Shown: one piece after another, positions 62,956 through 63,080 of the stretch
How the letters are laid out: every line of letters starts with the position of its first letter
Numbering within the stretch: position 1 is the first letter of the stretch
Origin: Thermotalea metallivorans
GTDB taxonomy: Bacteria; Bacillota; Clostridia; Peptostreptococcales; Thermotaleaceae
Length of the DNA: 63,080 nucleotides
Direction of reading: 5' to 3'
NCBI RefSeq assembly: GCF_001562415.1
Contig: NZ_LOEE01000042.1
Span: forward strand, 1-63,080
Notes under the pieces: generated by a model
Told to the model about the DNA's origin: nothing
Database searches by the model: none
The model's input: only the letters and a program-made list of their open reading frames with translations
Translations under genes and position numbers: made by a program

Positions 62956-63080
62956 TCGAGTAGGAGGTAGATAATTAATTTATCTACCGTCCTCTCACAC
63001 CACCGGACATACGGTCCCGTATCCGGCGGTTCATCAGGATTAATATCACATAGAAAGCCTTTTAGTTAGAGTAGTGAATC
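62956..63080 (-). mobile_element. 3' end of a group II intron (domains V and VI)
   Basis: Read leftward, 63030-62999 is a 32-base domain V hairpin (ACCGCCGG...CCGGTGGT) followed by GTGTGAGAGGACGG, and domain VI GGTAGATAA/TTATCTACC (62988-62966), ending CTCCTACTCGAT. This order and wording is standard for the end of bacterial group II introns. The reverse transcriptase would lie beyond the window. The intron is antisense to the ParM-like gene pair and abuts the stop codon of the small gene. Confidence 0.85.

Overview
This window looks like a chromosomal segment of a low-GC, Gram-positive anaerobe of the Clostridia, probably an Alkaliphilus- or Natronincola-like amino-acid fermenter. That placement is inferred from strong AGGAGG ribosome sites with frequent GTG and TTG starts, a leucine T-box, a yybP-ykoY manganese riboswitch, addAB and sbcCD, an ornithine-racemase-like enzyme, a 2-hydroxyacyl-CoA dehydratase activase, a hexameric glutamate dehydrogenase and PAS/sigma-54 activators. 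No rRNA, tRNA or CRISPR array was recognised.

Region by region. At 1-9 a leftward gene begins and leaves the window, with its ribosome site buried in a hairpin. From 0.3 to 9.1 kb lie a sigma-54 activator, a coiled-coil protein, an HD-GYP sensor, a PHP phosphatase, phosphatidylserine decarboxylase, glutamate dehydrogenase, a cold-shock protein and a dUTPase-like protein that lacks two expected metal ligands. From 9.2 to 20.4 kb is a leftward repair operon, addB-addA-sbcD-sbcC. From 20.5 to 26.6 kb are a lipoprotein, plsC, an HD hydrolase, the folate operon folE-folP-folB-folK, a methyltransferase with a Cys-rich protein, and a DUF421 protein. From 26.7 to 36.8 kb are a 30-residue membrane peptide, ferritin, a dapF-like epimerase, a GDT1-family transporter under a Mn riboswitch, a two-component sigma-54 pair, a methyltransferase, the sbp/DUF881 trio and a ThiF-like enzyme.

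From 36.9 to 42.3 kb is the most accessory-looking part: small membrane proteins, a lipoprotein, larE, two unknown proteins, a 16-bp inverted repeat, a decayed IS3-family element and a GC-rich hairpin patch. From 42.5 to 54.4 kb are a hydrolase, gpmI, recJ, a CoA-dehydratase activase pair, T-box-controlled leuS, recX, a membrane protein and an acetyltransferase. From 54.8 to 63.1 kb are small unknowns, a TIM-barrel/ornithine-racemase-like pair, an unknown protein coupled to a CBS-GGDEF cyclase, a cluster of small zinc-ribbon proteins with a NusG-II protein, a nested inverted-repeat element, a ParM-like actin with a small downstream partner, and the 3' end of a group II intron abutting that partner's stop codon.

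Most of the window is housekeeping. The best places for something undescribed are the actin-like pair with its intron (61.4-63.0 kb), the nested inverted-repeat element between outward-facing terminators (60.40-60.61 kb), the zinc-ribbon cluster, the coupled unknown/CBS-GGDEF pair, and the degenerate dUTPase.
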